A stretch of 25,683 nt of DNA from SIG480 sp045586595. Lineage in GTDB: Bacteria > Bacillota > Clostridia > Oscillospirales > JAAYXM01. Where the stretch lies: the NCBI GenBank assembly GCA_045586595.1, contig JAZNAQ010000023.1, forward strand, positions 1 through 25,683, in the 5' to 3' direction. The translations under genes were made by a program, and so were the position numbers. The number at the start of each line of letters is the position of its first letter. Within the stretch, counting starts at the first letter, position 1. This document shows positions 7,859 to 14,567 of this stretch, in pieces. A model generated the notes under the pieces. The model made no database searches and had not been told where the DNA came from. It saw only the letters and a list, made by a program, of their open reading frames with translations.

Positions 7859-8599
7859 ATGAAGCTTGAATATATAATTGGTGATGCGCTGAAGATATAC
7901 TTTAAAAATATAATTGTAAATCTGTTTTTCTCCGCGCTTATATTGCTTTTGCCGTATCTGCAGTACGTTTTCATACAAAACGAAACGCCCTACATCATCG
8001 CTTTTGCACTTACGCTGATTGCCGCCTTTGCATCAGTTGCGCTTGTGTATGCACCGTTTATTATCTCGGTGCACAAAGCGAGGATAACGAAGTTATGGCG
8101 TGTGATTTTGCGTGATGTGCTCACTCTTGCCGCGTGGTGGTCGGCGTTGCATGCCGCATTGTTTGCGGCTTTTCTCTGTGTACCGGGCTTTAGAATTATT
8201 GCAGTAATAGTATATATTGTGCTTGCTTTTTTCTTGTGGATGGTCATGGTGCTGATTGTATCGCACATTGTATGCAGTGCGACTGCAGAGGATGGAGAGC
8301 AAATCTCTCTTTGGGGGATTTTAAGCAGAGACAAAAGTGGGCTTATAAGGCTAATGCTTATGTGTCTTGTCGCACTTTCTTGTGTGCCTATAACGTGGGG
8401 GATGAAAAAAACGCGAAATTTACATTTCCATCCGCACATAGAGAATCCCATCGGCAATGAACTTATGGGAGATTTGGTTTTGTCGGCAAACGAGCTGACA
8501 GCTGTATTAATCTTTTTTCTGCTTCCCACGTTTACAATAATGGTATATAAATATTACCACTTTACAAAAGTGAATATTAACAACACCCACCGGGATTAA
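7859..8599 (+). CDS. Membrane protein, distant relative of the preceding gene
   Basis: 246 residues, about six spans. It opens with YIIGDALKIYFKN, like the amphipathic N-terminus of its neighbour, but lacks the PC-x-A-I-x-YG motif. The start is the ATG immediately after the upstream TAA, with GAGGAA in the end of the upstream gene as ribosome site. The last codons run into the terminator stem at 8584-8612. The juxtaposition suggests a hetero-oligomeric membrane complex, but nothing in the sequence gives a substrate. Confidence 0.75.
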   Translation: MKLEYIIGDALKIYFKNIIVNLFFSALILLLPYLQYVFIQNETPYIIAFALTLIAAFASVALVYAPFIISVHKARITKLWRVILRDVLTLAAWWSALHAALFAAFLCVPGFRIIAVIVYIVLAFFLWMVMVLIVSHIVCSATAEDGEQISLWGILSRDKSGLIRLMLMCLVALSCVPITWGMKKTRNLHFHPHIENPIGNELMGDLVLSANELTAVLIFFLLPTFTIMVYKYYHFTKVNINNTHRD

Positions 8600-8612
8600 A
8601 CCTCGGTGGGTG
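8584..8612. terminator. Shared terminator of convergent genes
   Basis: CACCCACCG (8584-8592) pairs with CGGTGGGTG (8604-8612), extended inward by GG/CC. The TAA of the forward gene sits in the loop. The reverse-strand gene ends at 8618. No strong T-run on either side. Confidence 0.6.
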
Positions 8613-8617
8613 CTGCT

Positions 8618-9844
8618 TTAGTCTGAGATATACTTACGATTTTCGTTGTCATAATTGTAATTGATATACATAATCCTCATCATTTCTGTTATGAGAGCTT
8701 CTTTAAATCTGTCATTTTCATCTTGTGTATGATAGCCGAAGAAGTCTGTGTTTTTTATGTTTTTAAGCTCGTCCTCAATCCGCGAAATAAAAATGTCTCG
8801 ATGTTTTTTGCTGTTTATAAGATATTTTTCCTCACTTTGGTTTAATTTGTCGTATTCCTCCTTTGCTTTCATTACGCCATTATTGTTATTCACCAAAGAT
8901 TCATAATTAAACATATCATAGACTCCAGGGATTTGGCTTTTCTCGTTTAAGTAAGTAGCACCAATAAGGGTTAACCACCATGGCTGACCAAATCCTTCTT
9001 TCAACTCTTTATAACCAAGCGCAATATCTGCTGCTTTTGCGCCCGTTTGTAGAAGTGCAACATTATCCTTAACATTGCGTAATGTATTTTCGTAACGCTG
9101 CTCTGCTGTTTTTAACTCACTCATATCATATGGTGAAAACCCCTCATGGTAGCCGCTGTACCAATCTCTATGCTTTTGTCTGTACAGCTTTTCCAAAAGC
9201 TCTTTTGCATATTCTCTCGCTCTTTTTTCTATATCATCGTTTGTTTCCTTGAGTGGAGACATCCACTTAGGAGCTTTTTCAAGCCTTGCCGTCGTTGTCG
9301 CACCGCTACCTGTATTCGCCTTTTGCACTGTCTTTACGGGTGCTGAGGTGTTATTGCTATTTTGCCCGTTGTTTGTGGGCACTGCCGCTTGGTTTATCCC
9401 CGGCGCGCCGTTTCGCAACATATCAAGCCCTATTCCGTTAAACTTGCCTGCATCCATATCTGCCTTGATTTCTTCAAGCTGTTGCTGGGTGGGTTTGCCG
9501 CTCACGTATTGTATGGGCTTGGATGTACTGAGCTCTTTTTGCGGGTTTTTAAGAATCTCAAAGTCTGAGAGCGGGGCATCTTCGCGTACCGTATATGTCG
9601 GGTTCTGTTTTCTCAGAGCCGCCGCTTGCCTTTTGTATGTATCTGCGTTCATCGGGTCTTTCTGCTCCTGTATCTTAAGCCCGACGAGCTGTTTGTCCGT
9701 GTCAGAAACGCCCTTTCTTGCGAACACGTTTCCTTGGCTGTCAAAGCCGATTTTGCCATTTCGTGACACTCCATACTCCCCGCCGCCGAAAAATCCGTCG
9801 AGGAATTCTTCATAGTCGTTTCCGTTTATAGATTTAATCTTCAT
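8618..9844 (-). CDS. Uncharacterised 408-residue protein with N-terminal DY-x-x-F-x-x-GF motif
   Basis: No family recognised. Residues 10-18 read DYEEFLDGF, followed by a Gly-rich turn, matching DYNDFFEGF at 32-40 of the otherwise different protein at 13353-14567. The middle (about 140-190) is an Asn/Thr/Ala-rich low-complexity linker. The C-terminal half is charged and mostly helical, with a Trp-rich GFGQPWW stretch, and no catalytic motif is obvious. No signal peptide. AAAGGA precedes the ATG by about 10 bases. It is last in the operon governed by the phage-type switch, 25 bases after the sigma-like gene, so its expression should follow derepression. Linker plus variable C-terminus is the layout of modular effectors; that role is inference. 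No immunity-type gene follows it. Confidence 0.75.
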   Translation of the reverse strand: MKIKSINGNDYEEFLDGFFGGGEYGVSRNGKIGFDSQGNVFARKGVSDTDKQLVGLKIQEQKDPMNADTYKRQAAALRKQNPTYTVREDAPLSDFEILKNPQKELSTSKPIQYVSGKPTQQQLEEIKADMDAGKFNGIGLDMLRNGAPGINQAAVPTNNGQNSNNTSAPVKTVQKANTGSGATTTARLEKAPKWMSPLKETNDDIEKRAREYAKELLEKLYRQKHRDWYSGYHEGFSPYDMSELKTAEQRYENTLRNVKDNVALLQTGAKAADIALGYKELKEGFGQPWWLTLIGATYLNEKSQIPGVYDMFNYESLVNNNNGVMKAKEEYDKLNQSEEKYLINSKKHRDIFISRIEDELKNIKNTDFFGYHTQDENDRFKEALITEMMRIMYINYNYDNENRKYISD

Positions 9845-9869
9845 ACTTACATATTCCTTTCACTTTTTC

Positions 9870-10289
9870 TCACGATACCTCAACGCCGTACATGGCGAGG
9901 GTGAATTTTTTTAGCGCGCTGTCGCGCAGGCGGTATATCGAGCGCGTGGCGTAGCCAAGCTCTTCTTTTACCTGCCTTACCGTCTTCGGCCGCTCGCTCA
10001 TATAAAACGACTCGAGTATTCGGCGCTCCTCCTCCCTGAGAGAAGAAAGGCCGCGCTCAACGAGCGCGGTCAGGCTCTCTGCCGTGGCTATGTTGTCCTT
10101 CAGCCGCTCAGACTCAACAATCGCGTCAACGAGGCGCGTGTCCATACGTTTACTCCTTTTGCCTGAGAGCTTTCTGCCTTCCTCAACCGCGTGTGAAATG
10201 GCGCGAAGCCTGTCCTTTGAGTTGAGTATGCCAATCTTCATGTGGTTATATCGGCGCAGGTCGTCAACTGCACAGGTTTTCCAGTCCAT
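9870..10289 (-). CDS. Sigma-70 region-4-like, phage-type transcription activator (ArpU-like)
   Basis: 139 residues. Residues 81-130 (LSSLREEERRILESFY, then a helix-turn-helix ending in SIYRLRDSALKKF) form a sigma region-4-like DNA-binding domain. Small proteins of this build act as late-gene or mobile-element transcription regulators in Firmicutes phages. The first 75 residues are helical, basic and unassigned. AGGAGG lies 6 bases before the ATG at 10289, and the start overlaps the upstream gene by 26 bases, which indicates coupled translation. Its targets are not identified; the 408-residue gene and the toxin-like locus at 14.6 kb are candidates. Confidence 0.75.
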   Translation of the reverse strand: MDWKTCAVDDLRRYNHMKIGILNSKDRLRAISHAVEEGRKLSGKRSKRMDTRLVDAIVESERLKDNIATAESLTALVERGLSSLREEERRILESFYMSERPKTVRQVKEELGYATRSIYRLRDSALKKFTLAMYGVEVS

Positions 10290-10665
10290 AGCCTACCTCC
10301 TCTCCGTGCCACCTGCGGAAGACGTAGTCACTGTCATAATAGCCGAGCATACCGCTCTCCTTGAGGCTACGCAAAACCGCAAGCGCCTCCATAGGCGGCC
10401 TGCCTTTGGTTATCGCCACCTTCAGCGCGAGTTCCTCCATGCTCTGCTCAAAGTCTTCTTTGATACACATTGAAATCAGCGCAAAGGTACGGTTTTTTAT
10501 CGGATTATAAAACTCAAGCGCCCATACAGGTATGTACTCAACCTTCTTTCTGCCGCGTTTCCGCGGGGTTTTATGCTCCGCTTCTTTTTTCTTTTCAGGT
10601 TCTTCCTGAGCAATGCCGAGAATGTAGTCAATAGCACGTTCTATTTCTTTTGATGTCATATTCAT
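10264..10665 (-). CDS. Small basic protein of phage-like operon, function unknown
   Basis: 133 residues from the ATG at 10665, which overlaps the TGA of the upstream gene as ATGA. This start is preferred over an upstream ATG at 10713 inside that gene. Residues 32-41 (KTPRKRGRKK) form a basic, AT-hook-like patch after an acidic/lysine-rich segment. The second half has helices and a Trp/Tyr-rich end. A DNA-binding or replication-associated role would suit both sequence and setting but is not established. Confidence 0.6.
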   Translation of the reverse strand: MNMTSKEIERAIDYILGIAQEEPEKKKEAEHKTPRKRGRKKVEYIPVWALEFYNPIKNRTFALISMCIKEDFEQSMEELALKVAITKGRPPMEALAVLRSLKESGMLGYYDSDYVFRRWHGEEVGYGLENLCS

Positions 10666-10859
10666 TTTATGTCTTTCTCCCATACTTCGTAATACCGGAT
10701 ACAGTAGGCGCACCCAACCGTATCCCCGTCCTTGTCCTCTGCCAGAACATCTCCGCCGTCAAGCTGCGCACCGCAGACGGGGCAAGAATATTCGGGCAGA
10801 CTCTTCTTATCCGGCTCGCCGCGAAACTCTTGCGGCAAGGCGGCCGGATACACAGTCAA
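10662..10859 (-). CDS. Zinc-ribbon small protein
   Basis: 65 residues with two CxxC pairs, C26/C29 (CPVC) and C50/C53 (CAYC), separated by an acidic loop: a classic zinc ribbon. I chose the TTG start at 10857-10859 because AGGAGG lies 9 bases upstream. An in-frame GTG 30 bases earlier would place that ribosome site within the gene. The stop overlaps the next ATG. Zinc ribbons of this size are common in phage and mobile-element operons; the partner (DNA, RNA or protein) is unknown. Confidence 0.6.
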   Translation of the reverse strand: MTVYPAALPQEFRGEPDKKSLPEYSCPVCGAQLDGGDVLAEDKDGDTVGCAYCIRYYEVWEKDIK

Positions 10860-10873
10860 CCTTCTTCGCCTCC

Positions 10874-10972
10874 TTATATAATCCACCACAATTCACTTTG
10901 TTTTTCTTTCTTCCGCTGCCTCAACGGGGCGGGTTTCGACAGCGAAGATACCGTTTTTTCTACAGGTATCAT
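10874..10972 (-). CDS. Possible leaderless 32-residue leader ORF
   Basis: An ATG inside operator O1 opens a 32-codon frame whose TAA (10874-10876) directly abuts the AGGAGG of the zinc-ribbon gene. The predicted transcription start (7 bases after the -10) falls 3-4 bases before this ATG, so the message would be almost leaderless, as with lambda cI from PRM. The product is basic in the middle (RQRKKEK) and ends in a Trp-Trp pair. It could be a regulatory leader peptide, a small DNA-binding protein or simply an open frame by chance. Confidence 0.4.
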   Translation of the reverse strand: MIPVEKTVSSLSKPAPLRQRKKEKQSELWWII

Positions 10973-10983
10973 TTTAAATGATA
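10967..10983. promoter_or_regulatory. Operator O1 of the phage-type repressor
   Basis: TATCATTTTAAATGATA is a perfect 8+1+8 palindrome lying between the -10 and the predicted start of the reverse operon promoter, so bound repressor should block it. It is the best of three related sites. Confidence 0.8.
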
Positions 10984-11011
10984 TATTATCACAGACATGA
11001 TTTTCTGTCAA
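10983..11011 (-). promoter_or_regulatory. Promoter of the divergent phage-like operon
   Basis: Reverse strand: TTGACA (11006-11011), 17-bp spacer, TAATAT (10983-10988). Near-consensus strength is expected for a promoter kept off by a repressor at O1. Confidence 0.8.
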
Positions 11012-11051
11012 CATTTAAAAAAATAAATTTCCCGCCATAATTCGACAATAC

Positions 11052-11080
11052 TTGCAAAAAGGCATTTGAAATGATATACT
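11052..11080 (+). promoter_or_regulatory. Repressor gene promoter
   Basis: TTGCAA (11052-11057), 17-bp spacer, TATACT (11075-11080). Operator O2 fills the spacer, which suggests autoregulation. Confidence 0.75.
11060..11076. promoter_or_regulatory. Operator O2
   Basis: Right half AAATGATA is identical to O1; the left half AGGCATTT matches 5 of 8. It lies between the -35 and -10 of the repressor promoter. Confidence 0.65.
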
Positions 11081-11083
11081 GTT

Positions 11084-11100
11084 AATCATTGAAAATGATA
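11084..11100. promoter_or_regulatory. Operator O3
   Basis: AATCATTG-A-AAATGATA: the right half is identical to O1, the left half matches 6 of 8. It covers the predicted transcription start of the repressor gene and ends just before its ribosome site. Confidence 0.65.
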
Positions 11101-11114
11101 GGTGGGGGATTTGC

Positions 11115-11705
11115 GTGATTGCACATGAAATAAAACGGCTGCGCGCCGAGCGCGGCATATCTCAGAAGGAACTCGGCAAAAGGCTCGGTGTCGGCCAGTC
11201 AACCGTTGCAATGTGGGAGAGCGGCAAAAACAGCCCCGAGTATAAAACAATACTCCGCCTTGCCGAGATTTTCTCGGTGGGCGTTGCAGAGCTTGCCGAG
11301 GGTGGCGCTGCTAGCCTTGGTGTTCCTATCCTCGGGCGTGTTCAAGCGGGGATACCGCGCACTGCGGCAGAGGATATTATCGGTTATGAGCAAATATCCC
11401 CTGAGGTGGCTCGCTCGGGTGAGTTTTTCGCACTCAAGATTCGCGGAGAGAGTATGGAACCCCGCTTTTTGGACGGCGATACCGTAATAGTCCGTCGCCA
11501 GAGCAGTGTAGACAACGGCGAGATTGCCATAGTCCTCGTAAACGATGAGGACGCGACATGCAAAAAGTTTTACCGCCACAGTGACGGAATAAGCCTTGTG
11601 TCGCTAAACCCCAAGTTTCAGCCGATGTTTTTCTCGGCAGACGAGCTTGAGAACACAAAAATAGAAATTCTCGGCAAAGTTTGCGAGCTTCGCGCACGAT
11701 TTTAA
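11115..11705 (+). CDS. LexA/CI-type self-cleaving repressor (XRE + S24 peptidase)
   Basis: 196 residues. Residues 1-60 are an XRE helix-turn-helix (ISQKELGKRLGVGQSTVAMW), and 69-196 are a LexA-like S24 domain. The cleavage site is Ala78-Gly79 in GRVQAGIP. Catalytic Ser113 lies in GESMEP and Lys150 in ATCKKF, so the self-cleavage machinery is intact and RecA-stimulated inactivation is expected from the family. The start is GTG at 11115, after GGTGGGGG. The gene faces a divergent operon across three operators of one consensus, an immunity-region layout like that of temperate phages. It is not the host LexA by context: its operators differ from the SOS box and it controls its neighbours. Same-strand termination follows at 11707-11741. 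Confidence 0.9.
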   Translation: MIAHEIKRLRAERGISQKELGKRLGVGQSTVAMWESGKNSPEYKTILRLAEIFSVGVAELAEGGAASLGVPILGRVQAGIPRTAAEDIIGYEQISPEVARSGEFFALKIRGESMEPRFLDGDTVIVRRQSSVDNGEIAIVLVNDEDATCKKFYRHSDGISLVSLNPKFQPMFFSADELENTKIEILGKVCELRARF

Positions 11706-11706
11706 A

Positions 11707-11741
11707 AAAGAGATCTTCCCGACGGGCGGGAAGATCTCTTT
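11707..11741. terminator. Bidirectional terminator
   Basis: 15-bp perfect stem AAAGAGATCTTCCCG (11707-11721) / 11727-11741, loop ACGGG, with A- and T-runs on both sides. It serves the convergent repressor and AsrC-like genes. Confidence 0.9.
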
Positions 11742-11758
11742 GGTTTTATATAAATATT

Positions 11759-12670
11759 CTATTCTCCTAAAAGTTTTTTCTCAACATAGTCAAAACCGAG
11801 TCGCTCTATTGTATCGGCAAAACGCTCACCTGCTTCGCCCTCGTCGCGGAAGAGGTATATCGCTCGCTCTACAACACCGAGAACATCGGCCTTTTCGGTG
11901 AATACACGCCTGAGCGCGCGGCCGCGCGCAGTTTTCTTGCCCCATCTGCCGCCGATGTATATGCGGCAGCCGTTTGTAAAGTTTTCAAACGCGCCGAAGG
12001 GGCATTTTGTAACACACCTGCCGCAGCTGTTGCAGACCTCGTCGTCTTTTGTAATTTTACCGTTCTCAACGTGCGCCGTCTTCATAGGGCAGGTTGCTTC
12101 AATCACGCATTTATTGCACCCGCGGCATTTATCAAAGTCTATATCCGGGACGCGCTGGCCGATTATGCCGATGTCGTTGAGGTCAGGCTTTACGCAGTTG
12201 TTGGGACACCCGCCTACGGCTATCTTGAACTTATGCGGTAGCTTCGTTTCGCGCATGCCCTTATAGAAACGCTCGTGGATTTCGCGGGAGAGCGCGAATG
12301 TGTCTATAAGGCCAAACTGGCAGGTTGTGCCCTTGCATGATACTACCGGGCGCACCTTCGGGCCCGTGCCGCCCGTTTCAAGCCCGTACTTCGCAAGGAA
12401 TTCACAAAGCGGTGCGATATTATCGTATGGCACGCGCTGAATTTCAATCGTGAGGCGCGAGGTCATGGCAAATTCGCCGTTTCCGAAGCGGCGCGCCGCC
12501 TCGGCTATTGCAACTCCTTCATCTGCCGTAATCTTGCCGTTTCGCGTTATGACGCGTGCATTAAAGCAGTCGGGGGTAGCCTTGTCGCGCAGAAACCCAA
12601 GCCCTTTTACGCGGGCGATTTCATCTGCGGGAACAGTTGGCTTTACCCCGCCTACGGTTGTTACCTTCAT
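11759..12670 (-). CDS. AsrC-like siroheme / 4Fe-4S protein
   Basis: 303 residues. The nitrite/sulfite reductase siroheme-cluster ligands are C112-X4-C117 and C155-X3-C159 (GGCPNNC). Two ferredoxin-type clusters follow, at C182/C185/C188/C194 and C213/C216/C219/C223. This order and length match the small AsrC subunit of anaerobic sulfite reductase, which reduces sulfite to sulfide. No asrA or asrB lies nearby, so the electron donor and true substrate (sulfite, nitrite or other) are open. I chose the ATG at 12670, with AGAGAGG 9 bases upstream, over one 14 codons earlier that would overlap the promoter. It lies between two accessory modules but looks like ordinary host sequence. Confidence 0.85.
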   Translation of the reverse strand: MKVTTVGGVKPTVPADEIARVKGLGFLRDKATPDCFNARVITRNGKITADEGVAIAEAARRFGNGEFAMTSRLTIEIQRVPYDNIAPLCEFLAKYGLETGGTGPKVRPVVSCKGTTCQFGLIDTFALSREIHERFYKGMRETKLPHKFKIAVGGCPNNCVKPDLNDIGIIGQRVPDIDFDKCRGCNKCVIEATCPMKTAHVENGKITKDDEVCNSCGRCVTKCPFGAFENFTNGCRIYIGGRWGKKTARGRALRRVFTEKADVLGVVERAIYLFRDEGEAGERFADTIERLGFDYVEKKLLGE

Positions 12671-12702
12671 GTATTTCAACCTCTCTGATGTAGTCTTATT
12701 AA

Positions 12703-12731
12703 ATGATAGCATTTTAAGCTTAAAACGTCAA
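12703..12731 (-). promoter_or_regulatory. Promoter of the AsrC-like gene
   Basis: Reverse strand: TTGACG (12726-12731), 17-bp spacer, TATCAT (12703-12708). It lies only 10 bases past the end of the toxin-immunity pair, with no terminator between, so read-through is possible. Confidence 0.65.
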
Positions 12732-12740
12732 TAAAAAAGA

Positions 12741-13346
12741 TTATTTTTTTTGCGCACGTAATTTGATAATTACAAGGACAGTAGCAACGAGTAGTTGAAG
12801 TATAACAAAAATTACTACCATCTCATATAAACTGTCATTCGAATATTCAATGGTTCCGTCAGGATATATTTTGTCATTTAAACCGTATCTGCGATATTCT
12901 TTGTCAGACCAATATTCTTCCATCTCCGTAAAAATCCCTTTTGCCTTATGTGAAAAATCTTCAAATGATTTTAGATATGTTACGGCGGGATCATCCGTAC
13001 CCGATAACGCATACTGATCTTCTACGATAACCAAAACTTCTGCGGTGTTGGTAGTTTCATCAATAACGCAATAACCTTCGTCTGCATACACATAAACTTT
13101 ATTATCGCTTCGCATATGGTCAGTTACTGAAGAAAGAAGGATGTCATGCCTTTCGTCATCGGTGTTTACAGCGAGAGCTTGATTTTTAGAATATTGCCCG
13201 ATACTGAATTTTCCATTTGGTCGGGAGACAAAAATAGTATCTTTACCTGCCCATCCGTGAGGATACCATTTGGGATTTAATTCCACACTTCTACTACAGG
13301 ATGTTAAAAGTAAAAGTGTCAAAACGAGCAAAAAGATTTTTTTCAT
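12741..13346 (-). CDS. Lipoprotein with C-terminal membrane helix; candidate immunity protein
   Basis: 201 residues. The N-terminus is a lipoprotein signal (KK, a Leu-rich core, then LTSC with the lipid-accepting C17). The mature part is exposed outside the cell, contains Tyr-rich strands (VYVYADEGYCVID), and is followed near 172-194 by a hydrophobic helix and the basic tail RAQKK. Both ends would therefore be membrane-held. It starts 6 bases after the toxin-like gene, with the ribosome site overlapping that stop. A small exported protein directly behind a modular toxin-like gene suggests immunity against a toxin acting at the cell surface. Family not recognised; AT-rich like its partner and unlike the flanking genes. 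Confidence 0.7.
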   Translation of the reverse strand: MKKIFLLVLTLLLLTSCSRSVELNPKWYPHGWAGKDTIFVSRPNGKFSIGQYSKNQALAVNTDDERHDILLSSVTDHMRSDNKVYVYADEGYCVIDETTNTAEVLVIVEDQYALSGTDDPAVTYLKSFEDFSHKAKGIFTEMEEYWSDKEYRRYGLNDKIYPDGTIEYSNDSLYEMVVIFVILQLLVATVLVIIKLRAQKK

Positions 13347-13352
13347 AAAACT

Positions 13353-14567
13353 CTACCTTTCAATATTAAAATCGACATAAATATTGTATGGAGTTATCGC
13401 ACCAACCTTTTCAGAAAAATATGCTACATCATTAGCCACTGTTCCCAATGTAGCATCTTCACCATCCATCCATGAAGTAAGTTCCGAGAAATTATATTCA
13501 TCAGACAACCTTGCGGAAATTTTCCATTTTCCATTTTCATCTTTATATCCGGTTAGTTTTATATCGTTTTTATGTATGGAATAATATAAATCTCCCTGCT
13601 TAAATGAAACAGAAATTGTTTTATCCAATGTTTTTCCATCACTATTGGCAATTGCTATGTCAAGTTCTTTTAAAAATGCCGGATCATTTTTAATAAGCTG
13701 TGCAATTCTTGAATTGTCATCTCTGTATACATCTTCTGGATTCGGCTGCAAAGAGTGTTTTAGTAACCAGGCGGAAGTATCATAACCTTTATGCTTTAAA
13801 TAGGTTTCAGCACCGACAAACCATAGTGCAGTATGGGTGGACGGTTTTAAATAAACCGGAGCTAAAGCTTCAAAAAATGATCTTTTTAATGTATTGCGTA
13901 ATACTTTATTAGAATCCGAAGTTTCTTTATCATTTGACAATTGTGTTATAACAGGTTTTTCGTTCGGGTCGTGGGTGCCAAGGGGCTTGTATTCGTTTTT
14001 GGCATTCAGATTTCTATCGATGGTATTGGTTATCACAGCAGAAGTATTGGGTCTTTGCACCATCGGCCTCAATTCACTCTCAAATTGCGATCCGCGGAAA
14101 GCACTTTGGAATTCATCTAATGCACGATTTGAGTTTGATATCTGTTTCTTATAATTATATGAGTCATCTTCTGTACCGAGTAATCCAAAAGCACGGTTGG
14201 TATCATAGGGAAGCTGTGGATTTAATATGCCTGTTGTCTTTTCCTTAAACAAATCAAGAATACGATTGCTTTCTTCAGTTGAATCCTGATTAAACCCCTT
14301 AAGAAAAGGGTTTGTTTGTGAAGAGGATGTACTTTGAGAATAGAGGTTTCGATTATCCGCGTTTGCACGGATATTGGCAAACTTTTCTTTTCGCTGCTGT
14401 TCTTTCTGCAGGCGTTCCTGTTCTCTTTTTTCTCCGTACGGGTCATTAAACCCTTCGAAGAAATCATTATAGTCTTTTTCTGTTATGTCATCTCCAACTA
14501 ATTTTACGTTAGACGCAAAAGGGTCATAAGCTTTTTGCTTTTTGTTAAATGAATTTTGTGTTATCAT
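13353..14567 (-). CDS. Modular toxin-like protein with shared N-terminal motif
   Basis: 404 residues, no named family recognised. Residues 32-40 (DYNDFFEGF) match the motif at 10-18 of the 408-residue protein at 8618-9844. Residues 45-200 are a charged, Asn/Gln-rich linker region without hydrophobic segments. From about 240 a compact, aromatic domain begins, holding GDLYYSIH (325-332), a Gly-rich hairpin and SDEYNF (355-360) near the end. The strand pattern with D-x-Y-(D/N)-F recalls C-terminal domains of secreted polymorphic toxins and, loosely, the D-x-Y-D motif of colicin M; the second Asp is Asn here and no HR follows, so activity is not implied. The downstream lipoprotein suits an immunity partner. 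No signal peptide. Confidence 0.7.
   Translation of the reverse strand: MITQNSFNKKQKAYDPFASNVKLVGDDITEKDYNDFFEGFNDPYGEKREQERLQKEQQRKEKFANIRANADNRNLYSQSTSSSQTNPFLKGFNQDSTEESNRILDLFKEKTTGILNPQLPYDTNRAFGLLGTEDDSYNYKKQISNSNRALDEFQSAFRGSQFESELRPMVQRPNTSAVITNTIDRNLNAKNEYKPLGTHDPNEKPVITQLSNDKETSDSNKVLRNTLKRSFFEALAPVYLKPSTHTALWFVGAETYLKHKGYDTSAWLLKHSLQPNPEDVYRDDNSRIAQLIKNDPAFLKELDIAIANSDGKTLDKTISVSFKQGDLYYSIHKNDIKLTGYKDENGKWKISARLSDEYNFSELTSWMDGEDATLGTVANDVAYFSEKVGAITPYNIYVDFNIER

Noticed and set aside
12692..12708. Fourth repressor operator at the AsrC promoter (AAATGATA half-site)
   Set aside because: Only the right half matches; the left half agrees in 4 of 8 positions, as expected by chance around an AT-rich -10.
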